A DNA stretch of 64,000 nt from Phytohabitans sp037414955. GTDB lineage: Bacteria; Actinomycetota; Actinomycetes; Mycobacteriales; Micromonosporaceae. A program made the translations under genes and the position numbers. Below the pieces are notes generated by a model that was given only the letters and a program-made list of their open reading frames with translations, did no database searches and was not told the DNA's origin. Shown piece after piece: positions 1 to 8,711 of this stretch. The stretch covers positions 1-64,000 of the forward strand of contig JBBEWH010000074.1 in NCBI GenBank assembly GCA_037414955.1, written 5' to 3'. The stretch's first letter is position 1; each line of letters starts with the position of its first letter.

Positions 1-44
1 TCCCTCAAGTCGTTCTAACGACTTGAGGGACGCCTTGATCATGG
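1..44. repeat. Palindromic repeat element, copy 1 (left arm cut by the window edge)
   Basis: Positions 1-14 and 17-30 form a perfect 14-bp inverted repeat with a 2-nt loop, and the right arm continues with CGCCTTGATCATGG. The same right arm, starting ACTTGAGGGACGCC, recurs exactly at 10017-10040, where the full left arm is also present. The loop differs between copies while the arms are identical. It is probably a dispersed REP-like or bidirectional terminator element. The left arm should continue upstream of this window. Confidence 0.7.
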
Positions 45-199
45 ATGCGAGGCTGGTCTGACGATCGAGCCGTCGATGAGGCCTACGCTCCCGCGCCCGT
101 TCCCGTACTGTGATGGGCGGCGTTCGACCGTTCTCGCGCGCGCTCGAAATCCGCCGCATGCGGCGTCGCGGGGAGCGATGGCGATGGGGGGATTGGCCG

Positions 200-3100
200 A
201 TGCGGTTCCAGATTCTGGGACCGGTGGTGGCGTACGGGACCAGCGGGCCGGTGGCGTTGGGACCGGCCCGGCAGCGTACGGTGCTGGCGGCGCTGTTGGT
301 CGAGTCGGGCGTCCCGGTGTCGCTCGATCAGTTGGTGGAACGGGTGTGGGGGCCGTCGCCGCCGCAGCGGGCCCGGCAGACGCTGCACACGTATCTGTCC
401 CGGCTGCGCGACGTGCTCGGTGGGACGGGCGCGCCGGCGCTGGTCCGGCGGTCCGGCAGCTACGCGCTGGAGATCGATCCCTGTTCGGTGGATCTGCACC
501 AGTTTCGGGCACTCGCGGTGCGAGCCAGAACGACTCTTGATGACGATCAGGCGGCAGCGCTGTGGCAGGACGCGATGGCGTTGTGGCAGGGCCGGCCGCT
601 CACGGACCTGGACAGCGACTGGGTGCGGACGGTCGCCGCCGCGCTGGAGGCCGAGCGGCTGGCCGCGGTGCTCGACCAGACGGATGTGTTGCTGCGTCAG
701 GGCGAGCACGCCCGGTTGCTGTCCGATCTGGCCACGGCCACAGTGGAGCATCCGCTGGATGAGCGGCTGGCCGGGCAGTTGATGCTGGCGCTGTATCGCT
801 GTGGTCGGCAGGCCGACGCGCTGGCGCATTACCGGCTGTTGCGTGACCGGTTGGTCGATGAGTTGGGCAGCGATCCGGGGCCCGCGCTGCGGGAGCTGCA
901 TCACCGGATCCTGCGGCACGACCCGGAGCTCGCCGCCATCGCCACCGTCAAGACGTCCAGCACGAGCGCGGCACCGGCCGCCGCCGCGACCGTCCCGCAC
1001 CGGCCGGCCCAGCTGCCCGCCGACGTGGCCGGGTTCACCGGCCGCGCCGCGGACCTGCACCGTCTTGACGAGCTGCTGGGCGAGCACGGCGACGACGCCC
1101 CGCAGGCGGTGGTGATCACCGCGATCGGCGGAGCCGCCGGCGTGGGCAAGACCGCGTTGGCGGTGCACTGGGCCCACGGGGTGGCGGATCGGTTCCCGGA
1201 CGGGCAGTTGTACGTGAACCTGCGGGGTTACGACCCGGAACAACCCATGCCCGCCGCGGAGGCGTTGGCGGGATTTCTCACCGCACTGGGTGTGACCGGC
1301 CAGAACATTCCGCTGGATGTGGAGGAGCGAGCCGCCCGCTATCGCAGTGAGCTCGCCGGGCGCCGGACGCTGATCGTGTTGGACAACGCGGCCAGCGTGG
1401 CGCAGGTGCGTCCGTTGCTGCCCGGCACCGGTTCGTGTCTCGTGGTGGTGACCAGCCGGGACAGCTTGGCCGGTCTGGTCGCCGTGGATGGTGCCCAGCG
1501 GGTGGACCTGGACCTGCTGTCGCCTGGCGAGGCGGTCGACCTGCTGCGCCAGCTGGTCGGCTCGCGGGTCGAGGCGGAGCCGGATGCCGCCGTGGCGCTG
1601 GCCGAGCAGTGTGCCCGGCTACCGCTGGCCTTGCGGGTCGCGGCCGAGCTGGTGACGTCCCGGCCGGACAGCGCGTTGGCCGACCTGGTGGCGGAGCTGG
1701 CCGACCGCCGGACGCGGCTGGAGTTACTGGATGCGGGCGGCGACCCGTACGCCGCGGTGCGCGAGGTGTTCTCCTGGTCCATCCAGCACCTGCCAGCGGA
1801 TGCCGTGCGGACCTTCCGGCTGCTCGGACTGCATCCAGGGCCGGAATTGGACCCGTACGCGACCGCGGCGCTGGCCGATACCGGCCTCGACCGGGCCCGC
1901 CGGATGCTCGAGCTGCTCACCCGAGCCAACCTGGTGCACCGGGTCGGCGGGAGCCGGTACGGCATGCACGACCTGCTCCGCGCGTACGCCGCCGACCTCG
2001 CCGCCACCGAGGAGACCGCGCGACAGCGCCAGGCCGCGCAGCGGCGGCTGTTCGACTACTACGAGACCGGGGCCGTGTCCGCGATGGACACCCTGCATCC
2101 CGGCGAGGCGCACTACCGGCCGGAGGGCGCCGCGCCGACCACGCCGATGCCGGACCTGAGCGCTCCGGAGGCAGCCCGCGGCTGGCTGGAGGCCGAACGG
2201 TTCTGCCTGGTGGCGGTCGCGGCGCATGCCGCCGCCACCGGCAGGACCGGCTATGTGGTCGGGCTCGCGCGAATTTTGCTCCGCTACCTCAGCGAGGCCC
2301 ACCTCACCGAACTGGTGACCATCAACGAGCACGCCTACCGGGCAGCGGAGCAGACCGGAGACCGCACGGGAGCGGCACACGCGCTGCGCCATCTGGGCGT
2401 CGCCTACACCCGGCTGAGCCAGTACGAGTTGGCTGTCACGCACCTGGGGCGGGCGCTGACCAGGTTCCGGCAGGCCGGCGACCCACTCGGCGAGGCGCTC
2501 ACCCTCACCAGCCTGGGCACCACCAGCTACCGGCTGGGCGACCACGAGCACGCCATCGACGAACAACGGCACAGCATCGCCCTGGCCCGGCAGGCCGGCG
2601 ACCGGCTCGCCGAGGCGTTCGCGCTGAACAACCTGGGCGTCGTGGAGGAACGGGTGGGCCGCTACGCCGATGCCGCCGACCACTACCGGCAGGCCCTGGG
2701 CATCTTCCAGGACGTCGGCGCCCGGTACTGCGAGGCGACGGCCCTGTGCAACGTCGCCAACGTCGAGCTGCGGCAGGGCGACTACCGGCCAGCCGCCGAC
2801 CACCTGCGGCAATCCCTGACCGTCCTGCGACCGCTCGGCAGTGCCATCACCGAGGCGCACGCCCTGGACACGCTCGGCCTCCTCCACCTCCGCGTGGGCG
2901 AGCCGGCACAGGCCACGACCTATTTCCAGCAAGCACTCACCCGCTTCAGCGACACCGGGGACCGCAACGGCCAGGCCTGGTCCGTCAACGGCCTCGGCGA
3001 GGCCGCCCAGCTCGCCGGCCGCCCCGCCGACGCCCTCGCCCTCCACGCCGACGCACTGGCCATCGCCACCGCCATCAGCACCCCACACCAGCAGGCCCGG

Positions 3101-3259
3101 GCCCACACCGGCCTCGGCCACGCCCATCGCACCCTGGGCGACCCCGATCAGGCCCGGAGCCACTACAAGCTGGCCCACGCGATCTACACCGAACTCGACA
3201 TGCCCGATGCCGACGACGTCAGCGGCTACCTCGCCGCGCTCACCCGGGCCCGCGGCTGA
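200..3259 (+). CDS. AfsR/SARP-family transcriptional regulator (BTAD, NB-ARC, TPR)
   Basis: A 1019-residue SARP-type regulator. The N-terminus (about residues 1-95) is an OmpR-like winged helix (MRFQILGPVV, then RQTLHTYLSRLRDVLG), followed by a bacterial transcriptional activation domain to about residue 250. An NB-ARC/STAND ATPase follows, with Walker A GAAGVGKT near residue 312 and RTLIVLDNAA as Walker B. The C-terminal third has repeated tetratricopeptides (GDRLAEAFALNNLGVVEERV and similar). ATG 200 is chosen because the SARP fold begins there; in-frame codons upstream translate to arginine-rich nonsense. Large SARPs commonly activate secondary metabolism, but no biosynthetic cluster lies beside it here, so the target is unknown. 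The gene stands alone, convergent with the ABC operon. Confidence 0.93.
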   Translation: MRFQILGPVVAYGTSGPVALGPARQRTVLAALLVESGVPVSLDQLVERVWGPSPPQRARQTLHTYLSRLRDVLGGTGAPALVRRSGSYALEIDPCSVDLHQFRALAVRARTTLDDDQAAALWQDAMALWQGRPLTDLDSDWVRTVAAALEAERLAAVLDQTDVLLRQGEHARLLSDLATATVEHPLDERLAGQLMLALYRCGRQADALAHYRLLRDRLVDELGSDPGPALRELHHRILRHDPELAAIATVKTSSTSAAPAAAATVPHRPAQLPADVAGFTGRAADLHRLDELLGEHGDDAPQAVVITAIGGAAGVGKTALAVHWAHGVADRFPDGQLYVNLRGYDPEQPMPAAEALAGFLTALGVTGQNIPLDVEERAARYRSELAGRRTLIVLDNAASVAQVRPLLPGTGSCLVVVTSRDSLAGLVAVDGAQRVDLDLLSPGEAVDLLRQLVGSRVEAEPDAAVALAEQCARLPLALRVAAELVTSRPDSALADLVAELADRRTRLELLDAGGDPYAAVREVFSWSIQHLPADAVRTFRLLGLHPGPELDPYATAALADTGLDRARRMLELLTRANLVHRVGGSRYGMHDLLRAYAADLAATEETARQRQAAQRRLFDYYETGAVSAMDTLHPGEAHYRPEGAAPTTPMPDLSAPEAARGWLEAERFCLVAVAAHAAATGRTGYVVGLARILLRYLSEAHLTELVTINEHAYRAAEQTGDRTGAAHALRHLGVAYTRLSQYELAVTHLGRALTRFRQAGDPLGEALTLTSLGTTSYRLGDHEHAIDEQRHSIALARQAGDRLAEAFALNNLGVVEERVGRYADAADHYRQALGIFQDVGARYCEATALCNVANVELRQGDYRPAADHLRQSLTVLRPLGSAITEAHALDTLGLLHLRVGEPAQATTYFQQALTRFSDTGDRNGQAWSVNGLGEAAQLAGRPADALALHADALAIATAISTPHQQARAHTGLGHAHRTLGDPDQARSHYKLAHAIYTELDMPDADDVSGYLAALTRARG

Positions 3260-3311
3260 GCACCGCCGGACGCCGGTAACCCACCGCGAACGGCGGCGTC
3301 GTTGGGGTGCT

Positions 3312-4088
3312 CTAGGCGTCGCGGATGCGTAGCAGTAGGCCGCCGGCCATGAGCGCGGCGGCGGCCCACCCGGCGGTGACGCCGAGACCGGCCCACGGAC
3401 GCAGCGGCAGGTTGTGGAGATTGGTGGTGGCCTGGATGGCGAGACCGGCGCTCATCGGCCCGATCTGCTCGAGCAGGCGTTGCCCGCGCGCGTTACCGAT
3501 CACCTGGGAGAGGATGGGGAGGAGGTAGAGCAGGCCGAGGATGACCCCGATGCTGGTCGCGGAGTCCCGCACGATGGCGGCGATGCCCAGGCTGAGCAGG
3601 GCGATCAGGATCAGGTAGAGGATCGACCCGACGACGGCGCGCAGGGTTGGCCCGTCGGCCAGGGAGAGGGCCGGGTGGCCGCGGGCAGCGGTGCGGCCAT
3701 CGCCGGGCAGGACGAGCCGCCCAGCCAGGAGCGACCCCAGAGCCGCGACGGTTCCGGCCGCGGCAACGACACCGGTGAGAGTGATTGCTTTGGCCGCGAA
3801 GGCGGTGGCCCGATGCGGCATCGCTGTCAGGGTGGTGCGGATCATGCCTGAGCTGTACTCGCCGCTGATGACCAGCACCGCCAGGATGGCGACCAGCGCC
3901 TGGCCAAGCACAACGCCCGCGAGGCTGTGCTTGGTGACGTCGCCGCCGCAGCCGGCGGCCGTGCAGGTCACCACCGAGGTCGCCCCGGCGCTGAGGGCCA
4001 CGGTCGCCACGATGGTGCCGAGCAGCAGCCACACCGGGCTGGCGACCGTCCGGATCTTCGTCCACTCCGCGTGCAGGGCTGGTCTCAT
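3312..4088 (-). CDS. ABC-2 type transporter permease (small subunit)
   Basis: A 258-residue integral membrane protein opening with MRPALHAEWTKIRTVASP, the HAEWTKIRT signature of actinobacterial ABC-2 permeases. About six hydrophobic segments follow, including the first helix VWLLLGTIVATVALSAGA and LVAILAVLVISGEYSSGMIR (the YSSGMIRTTL motif is typical of the family). ATG 4088 overlaps the stop of the upstream permease in an ATGA junction, so translation is coupled. It is the last gene of a three-gene exporter operon (ATPase, large permease, small permease). The substrate cannot be read from the sequence. A divergent two-component pair nearby suggests an antibiotic- or envelope-stress exporter, by inference. 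Confidence 0.9.
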   Translation of the reverse strand: MRPALHAEWTKIRTVASPVWLLLGTIVATVALSAGATSVVTCTAAGCGGDVTKHSLAGVVLGQALVAILAVLVISGEYSSGMIRTTLTAMPHRATAFAAKAITLTGVVAAAGTVAALGSLLAGRLVLPGDGRTAARGHPALSLADGPTLRAVVGSILYLILIALLSLGIAAIVRDSATSIGVILGLLYLLPILSQVIGNARGQRLLEQIGPMSAGLAIQATTNLHNLPLRPWAGLGVTAGWAAAALMAGGLLLRIRDA

Positions 4089-5614
4089 GCGTCCCTCCGA
4101 TGCAGGAGGACGGCCGCTACGGCGAGGCTTACCGCCGCGTAGCCGGCCAGGACGGCGAGCCCGGCCCACGGCGCCAGCGGGTAGTAGCCGGTGTACGGCG
4201 TATAGACGCTGGCGACCTGGGGATATTGCACAAGCGTCTGCTGGACGGCGAATGCCGCGGCTGGCGTGACGCGGGTCAGCCAGTTCGACACGCTCGCGGG
4301 CATGAACGGGTTGGCGGTCAGGAGGTAGGGCAGCACGATGGCCACGATGACGGTGGTGACCGCGCTGGCGCTGTGCCGGAAGATGGTGCCGACGGAGAGG
4401 GCCAGGATTGCGGCGGTCGCGAGCAGCGCCGCGGTCCCGAGCGCCACCTGTAGTTCGGTTGAGGACGCCACCGGGAAGATGTAGACGCCGTTGGCACGGG
4501 CGAGCCGCTCGCCGAGCGGAGCCGCGACGACCGCTCCCACCAGCCCGGTGACGAAGGTGACGACGCCCAGCACGATGGCCTTGGCCACCAGCACCCGGCT
4601 CCGGCTCCGGCTGGCGGCCAGGGTGACGTGGATCAGGTTCCTCTGGTATTCGGTAGTGATGTACAGCGCCCCTACGACGATCACCGCGATCAGCGCGGCG
4701 AAGGTGCCGGTGAGGATGTCCTTGCGGGTGCCGCCGGTGGCCAGCGTCTCGCGAACGGCGGGTGCTATGTCGCCGGCGCCGGTCACCGTGACGTTGCCGC
4801 CAGATCCCGTGAACGAACCCGACGTGTCCTGCGGGTAGCCGGCGAAGCTGGGGGATTCGGGACCCACCTGATCGCCTGTCCAGTTACCGCCGGCCCAGCG
4901 TCCCTGGATACGAAGGTCTTCGAAGACGGCCGTGGACACAGTGCCGCGCGTGCCCATGCCATGCACGGAAGGCGGAGAGGCGACGAACAGCCCGCCCTGC
5001 GCGGTCGGTCCGAGCCCCTCCACCCGAACGGTGCCCACCTTGGTCCACTGTGTACCGTCGATGGAGGCGTAGCCGGTGACCGCGTCGCCCGAGCGGTCCA
5101 GCCGCAGCCAGCGAACCGACGCGGCGGAGACTGGGCCGGGAAGGCCGGCCGTGTCGTTGACGTAGTTGTCCTGCATCCGCACGCCGTGGCTGCCGGTAAC
5201 CATGATCGCCGCGTAGGGCGATCCCTGGCGGGTGCTCTCCTTGATGATGATCCCGGCCTTCGCCCACGGCACGGTGCCGGGCCGCAGGTCCCCCGGACCC
5301 TCAGGGATGCTGCTGCTGAGCGCGGAAACGGAGACGGTGATGCTGCCGTTTCCGGTCAGCGGCTGGTGCACGAAGTAGAAGCTGTCGGTCACCGGCTCGC
5401 CGCCCGGCCCGATCGGTACGGGTGGTGCGCCCTTCTGATCGCTGCTGACCCCGGCGAGCAGCGCGACCAGCACCACCATCAGTGCCGCGGCCACCATGCC
5501 GGTCACCCAACCCAGAACCGTCCGGAACTTGGTCCACTCCGCGCGCAGCAACGGGAGGAGGCCGTCCCGCCCGACCCGTTGGCCGGATCGGTACGGCGTA
5601 CCGGTAGAGGTCAT
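4085..5614 (-). CDS. ABC-2 permease with an extracytoplasmic LamG/DUF1349-like domain
   Basis: A 509-residue permease. After LLRAEWTKFRTVLGWVTG and the first transmembrane helix comes a soluble insert of roughly 220 residues (about 55-275) before the remaining helices. The insert looks like a concanavalin-like/DUF1349 fold: WAKAGIIIKEST, ASVRWLRLDRSGDAVTGYAS, IDGTQWTKVGTV. The second membrane part begins near KDILTGTFAALIAVIVVGAL and ends in alanine-rich helices. Such inserts recur in actinobacterial ABC-2 permeases and face outside the cell, possibly to sense or bind a glycan or antibiotic (inference). It overlaps both neighbours by 4 bp, so the operon is translationally coupled. Confidence 0.9.
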   Translation of the reverse strand: MTSTGTPYRSGQRVGRDGLLPLLRAEWTKFRTVLGWVTGMVAAALMVVLVALLAGVSSDQKGAPPVPIGPGGEPVTDSFYFVHQPLTGNGSITVSVSALSSSIPEGPGDLRPGTVPWAKAGIIIKESTRQGSPYAAIMVTGSHGVRMQDNYVNDTAGLPGPVSAASVRWLRLDRSGDAVTGYASIDGTQWTKVGTVRVEGLGPTAQGGLFVASPPSVHGMGTRGTVSTAVFEDLRIQGRWAGGNWTGDQVGPESPSFAGYPQDTSGSFTGSGGNVTVTGAGDIAPAVRETLATGGTRKDILTGTFAALIAVIVVGALYITTEYQRNLIHVTLAASRSRSRVLVAKAIVLGVVTFVTGLVGAVVAAPLGERLARANGVYIFPVASSTELQVALGTAALLATAAILALSVGTIFRHSASAVTTVIVAIVLPYLLTANPFMPASVSNWLTRVTPAAAFAVQQTLVQYPQVASVYTPYTGYYPLAPWAGLAVLAGYAAVSLAVAAVLLHRRDA

Positions 5615-6546
5615 CGTGATACCTCCGCGGGCGTCCCGGCGCGGAACTCGACCGCCTCGCGGGTGAGTTCCAGGTAGACGTCCTCAAGGGTGGCGCGGTG
5701 CGCTGAAACCTCGGAGAACGGCACGGCGCTCGCGCTGAGCAGCGTCACGATCCGATCCGCGGGCAGGCCGGCGACGGTAATGGTGTCGCGGCCGGTGGCC
5801 GCCACGGTCGCGCCGGCGCGTGCGAGCACCCGCATCGCGTGCGTGCCGGCCGTGGTCCGCAGGGCCACCCGGCCCCCGGACGCGGCCGCGACCAGGTCGG
5901 CCACGCTGGCGTCGGCGATGGCCTTGCCGCGCCCGACCACGACGAGATGATCGGCGGTGTCCTGCACCTCGCTCATCAGGTGGCTGGACACCAGGACGGC
6001 GCGGCCCTGCGCGGCCAACGACCGCAGGAATCCCCGCATCCAGATGATGCCGTCGGGGTCCATGCCGTTGAACGGCTCATCGAGCATGACGATCGGCGGA
6101 TCGCCCAACAGGGCCGCGGCGATGCCGAGCCGCTGGCGCATGCCGAGCGAGTACCCGCCGGCCTTGCGCCGGGCCGCCGAGGTCAGGCCGACCTGCGCGA
6201 TCACCTGGTCCACCCGCCGCGCGGCCAGGCCCTGTGAATGGGCCAGCCAGAGCAGATGGTTGCGCGCACTCCGGCTGGGATGCAGCGCCGCCGCGTCCAG
6301 CAGTGAACCGACGTGGTGCAGCGGGTGCCGAAGGCTGCGGTACGGCTTGCCCTCGATGAGCGCGGTGCCCTCGTCGACCGCGTCCAGGCCCAGGATCACC
6401 CGCATCGTGGTGGACTTCCCGGCCCCGTTCGGCCCCACAAAGCCGGTCACCACACCCGGACGGACGGTAAATGCCATGCCGTCGAGTGCGAGGGTGGCCC
6501 CATACCGCTTGCGCAGGCCGGCAACGACGATTCCGGCGGCGCTCAT
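5611..6546 (-). CDS. ABC transporter ATP-binding protein (drug-export type)
   Basis: A 311-residue ATPase. Walker A is GPNGAGKST (about residues 39-47), the signature is YSLGMRQRL, Walker B is IVMLDEP, and the H-loop lies in VLVSSHLMSE. The C-terminal domain after about residue 220, ending in ATLEDVYLELTREAVEFRAG, is typical of DrrA/CcmA-type exporters paired with ABC-2 permeases. It is the first gene of the three-gene minus-strand operon. ATG 6546 is the obvious start (MSAAGIVVAGLRKRYG). A divergent response regulator gene lies about 180 bp away, and the intergenic space carries a strong nested palindrome at 6602-6642. Confidence 0.95.
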   Translation of the reverse strand: MSAAGIVVAGLRKRYGATLALDGMAFTVRPGVVTGFVGPNGAGKSTTMRVILGLDAVDEGTALIEGKPYRSLRHPLHHVGSLLDAAALHPSRSARNHLLWLAHSQGLAARRVDQVIAQVGLTSAARRKAGGYSLGMRQRLGIAAALLGDPPIVMLDEPFNGMDPDGIIWMRGFLRSLAAQGRAVLVSSHLMSEVQDTADHLVVVGRGKAIADASVADLVAAASGGRVALRTTAGTHAMRVLARAGATVAATGRDTITVAGLPADRIVTLLSASAVPFSEVSAHRATLEDVYLELTREAVEFRAGTPAEVSR

Positions 6547-6601
6547 CGCGGCGAGCTCATGGTTCGAAATGGACTCATGCCGACGGTTGTACGCGGCACC
6601 C

Positions 6602-6642
6602 GGTTCCAGCCCGGTCGCAGCGGCTGCGACCCAGCTGGAACC
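6602..6642. promoter_or_regulatory. Nested palindrome between divergent ABC operon and two-component genes
   Basis: The outer arms GGTTCCAGC (6602-6610) and GCTGGAACC (6634-6642) are perfect inverse complements. Inside them GGTCGCAG (6613-6620) and CTGCGACC (6624-6631) form a second perfect inverted repeat with a 3-nt centre. It sits in the shared intergenic region of an exporter operon and its likely two-component regulator. An operator or a transcript stem-loop are both possible. Confidence 0.55.
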
Positions 6643-6729
6643 TGGGATCTGGCATCGTCAAGGCATGGCACCTCGACCCGGCGGCCGGTCCAGCCGCCCC
6701 GCCCGCGCGACAACCGGCGGTGACGGGCG

Positions 6730-7391
6730 GTGAGGGTCCTCGTCGTCGAGGACTTCGAAGTCCTCGCCCGCTCCATCGGCACGGGCTGCGCCGCGAGGGC
6801 ATGGCCGTCGACGTCGTCCTGGATGGCACCGCCGCCCTCGACCGCCTGGCCGTCACCCGCTACGACGTGGTGATCCTCGACCGCGACCTGCCCGGCGTCC
6901 ACGGTGACGAGATCTGCCGGCAGCTCGCCAACGACCGCTCCGACACCCGCGTGCTGATGCTGACCGCGGCCGACACGGTCGAAGACCGCGTCGACGGACT
7001 CAGTCTCGGCGCGGACGACTACCTGCCCAAGCCGTTCGCCTTCGCCGAACTGGTCGCCCGGGTCCGCGCCCTGGCCCGCCGCGCCACCCCGCCGATTCCT
7101 CCCACCCTCTGCTACGCGGACATCACCCTCGACCCGGCCCGCCGGGCCGCGTTCCGCGCCGGCCGGCGCCTTGACCTCAGCCCGAAGGAGTTCGCGCTCC
7201 TCGAATGCCTGCTCGCCGCACCAGGCCTGGTCCTGCCCGCCGAGGAACTACTCGAACGGGTCTGGGACGAAGCGGCCGACCCCTTCACGTCCGCCGTAAA
7301 GCACACCATTCACCGGCTGCGGGCCAAACTCGGCGACCCACCAGTGATCCAGACCATCCGCGAAGGCGGTTACCGGATAGGGCCACCATGA
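6730..7391 (+). CDS. OmpR-family response regulator, frame broken by an apparent 1-nt deletion
   Basis: GTG 6730 starts VRVLVVEDFEVLARSIGTG, the expected first strand and acidic pocket (ED) of a receiver domain. Near 6784-6788 the reading moves to another frame, continuing LRREGMAVDVVLDGTAALD with the phospho-acceptor region VVILDRDLPGVHGDE, the KPFAFAELVARVRAL hinge and a C-terminal winged helix (LSPKEFALLECLL, VKHTIHRLRAKL). One extra C beside 6786 would restore the full-length protein of about 220 residues. As written, the GTG frame stops about 47 codons in. It is either a true inactivating mutation or a sequence error. The last codons overlap the kinase start in an ATGA junction. Confidence 0.8.
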
Positions 7392-8488
7392 CCAACCCCC
7401 AGCCGCTCCCCAGACGGTCCTTGCAGGCCCGGCTCGCGATCTTCTACGCCGCGGGCATCTTCGTCGCCGGGATCGTGGTGCTCGCCGTCGTCACCCTTCC
7501 CCTCATCGGCATCCAGTCGACCGTTCCCGCCCACAGCTCAGCGCCAGGCGCGATCACCGGCGCCGGGGAGGGAATCGGCCCGCGCCAACTCCTCGTCGGC
7601 TCCGCCGTCGCGCTCGCCGTCCTCATCCCCCTCGCACTGGCCGCCGGCTGGTTCGTCGCCGGCCGGTTCCTCAGGCCCTTGCGCGCCATCACCGCCACCG
7701 CCAACGCCATCTCCGCCGGAAACCTCCACCAGCGTCTGAACCTCGGCGAGCCCGCCGACGAGCTGACCGAACTGGGCCGCATCCTCGACGACCTGTTCGC
7801 CCGTCTCCAAGCCTCCTTCGACGCCCAACGACACTTCGTCGCCAACGCCTCCCACGAGCTGCGCACCCCCCTCGCCGGCCTGCGAACCCTCCTCGAAGTC
7901 ACCCTCGCCGACCCCGACGCCGACGCCGACACCCTGCGCTCGGCCTGCCAGGAGGCCCTCGCGCTCGGCGCACACCAGGAACGACTCGTCCAAGCACTGC
8001 TCGCCCTGGCCACCAGCGAACGCGGCCTCACCCGCAGGGACACCCTCGACCTCGCCCACGCCGCCACCGGCGCGCTCGCTTCGCGCCGAGACCAGGCGAC
8101 CCGGCGAGGGATCAACCTCACCGAACATCTGGCGCCAGCGGTGACGGTCGGGGACCCGAGACTGATTGAAAGCCTCATCGCCAACCTCATCGACAACGCC
8201 ATCCGCCACAACCATCCAGACGGGCACATAGAGATCACCACTCAGACCACCGGCGCGCAGCCGAGCCTGACGATCACCAACAGCGGGCCGGTCATCCCCG
8301 ACGACCAGCTCCAGCGCCTCTTCCAACCCTTCCAGAGACTGGCGACCGACCGTCACAGCCGCCGCGACGGCTACGGTCTCGGCCTCGCGATCGTCAACGC
8401 CGTCGCGCAAGCCCACCACGCCACCGTCACCACCGGCGCCCGCCCCGAAGGCGGCCTGGCCATCACCGTACGGTTCGGAAATGGGTAA
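7388..8488 (+). CDS. Sensor histidine kinase (HAMP, HisKA, HATPase)
   Basis: A 366-residue membrane kinase. There are two transmembrane helices (about 15-38 and 67-92) with a short extracytoplasmic loop of about 28 residues. A HAMP linker follows (RFLRPLRAITATANAISAG), then the H box FVANASHELRTPLAGL with phospho-His near residue 156, the N box LIANLIDNAIRHN and the G box DGYGLGLAIV. The short sensor loop resembles kinases that detect envelope stress or partner transporters. ATG 7388 overlaps the response regulator stop by 4 bp, so the two are coupled. It looks intact, unlike its partner gene. It probably controls the divergent ABC exporter (inference from context). Confidence 0.94.
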   Translation: MTNPQPLPRRSLQARLAIFYAAGIFVAGIVVLAVVTLPLIGIQSTVPAHSSAPGAITGAGEGIGPRQLLVGSAVALAVLIPLALAAGWFVAGRFLRPLRAITATANAISAGNLHQRLNLGEPADELTELGRILDDLFARLQASFDAQRHFVANASHELRTPLAGLRTLLEVTLADPDADADTLRSACQEALALGAHQERLVQALLALATSERGLTRRDTLDLAHAATGALASRRDQATRRGINLTEHLAPAVTVGDPRLIESLIANLIDNAIRHNHPDGHIEITTQTTGAQPSLTITNSGPVIPDDQLQRLFQPFQRLATDRHSRRDGYGLGLAIVNAVAQAHHATVTTGARPEGGLAITVRFGNG

Positions 8489-8711
8489 CGTCACCGCATG
8501 AGGCGCACTGTCCGATCGACGACTGTCGAGTCGCGGTCGACGTCCGCGAGGTTAGCGTGGTCGCTGACCAAGTGCACGCGACGGGGGCGTTGGCGACCGC
8601 TCGGCAGCCGCGATGCGGCATCTTCGGGTGCGCGTATTCCACTATCGACTGTCCGGTGAGCATGCCCGTTGACCCCCGTGGCGCGACAGGGACCGTCTGG
8701 GGAGGCCGAAG

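Noticed and set aside
110..199. An upstream extension of the SARP gene
   Set aside because: The residues are arginine-rich without similarity, and the SARP fold begins exactly at ATG 200.
1435..3279. A 614-residue open frame inside the SARP gene
   Set aside because: It is a shifted frame of the SARP gene with the arginine/glycine/proline bias of shadow frames.
3260..3311. A terminator between the SARP gene and the ABC operon
   Set aside because: Only short CGCCG/CGGCG arms are present, and the stem is too weak to call.
8489..8711. Short open frames between the kinase and the S8 protease
   Set aside because: None has a ribosome site, coding bias or recognisable domain.
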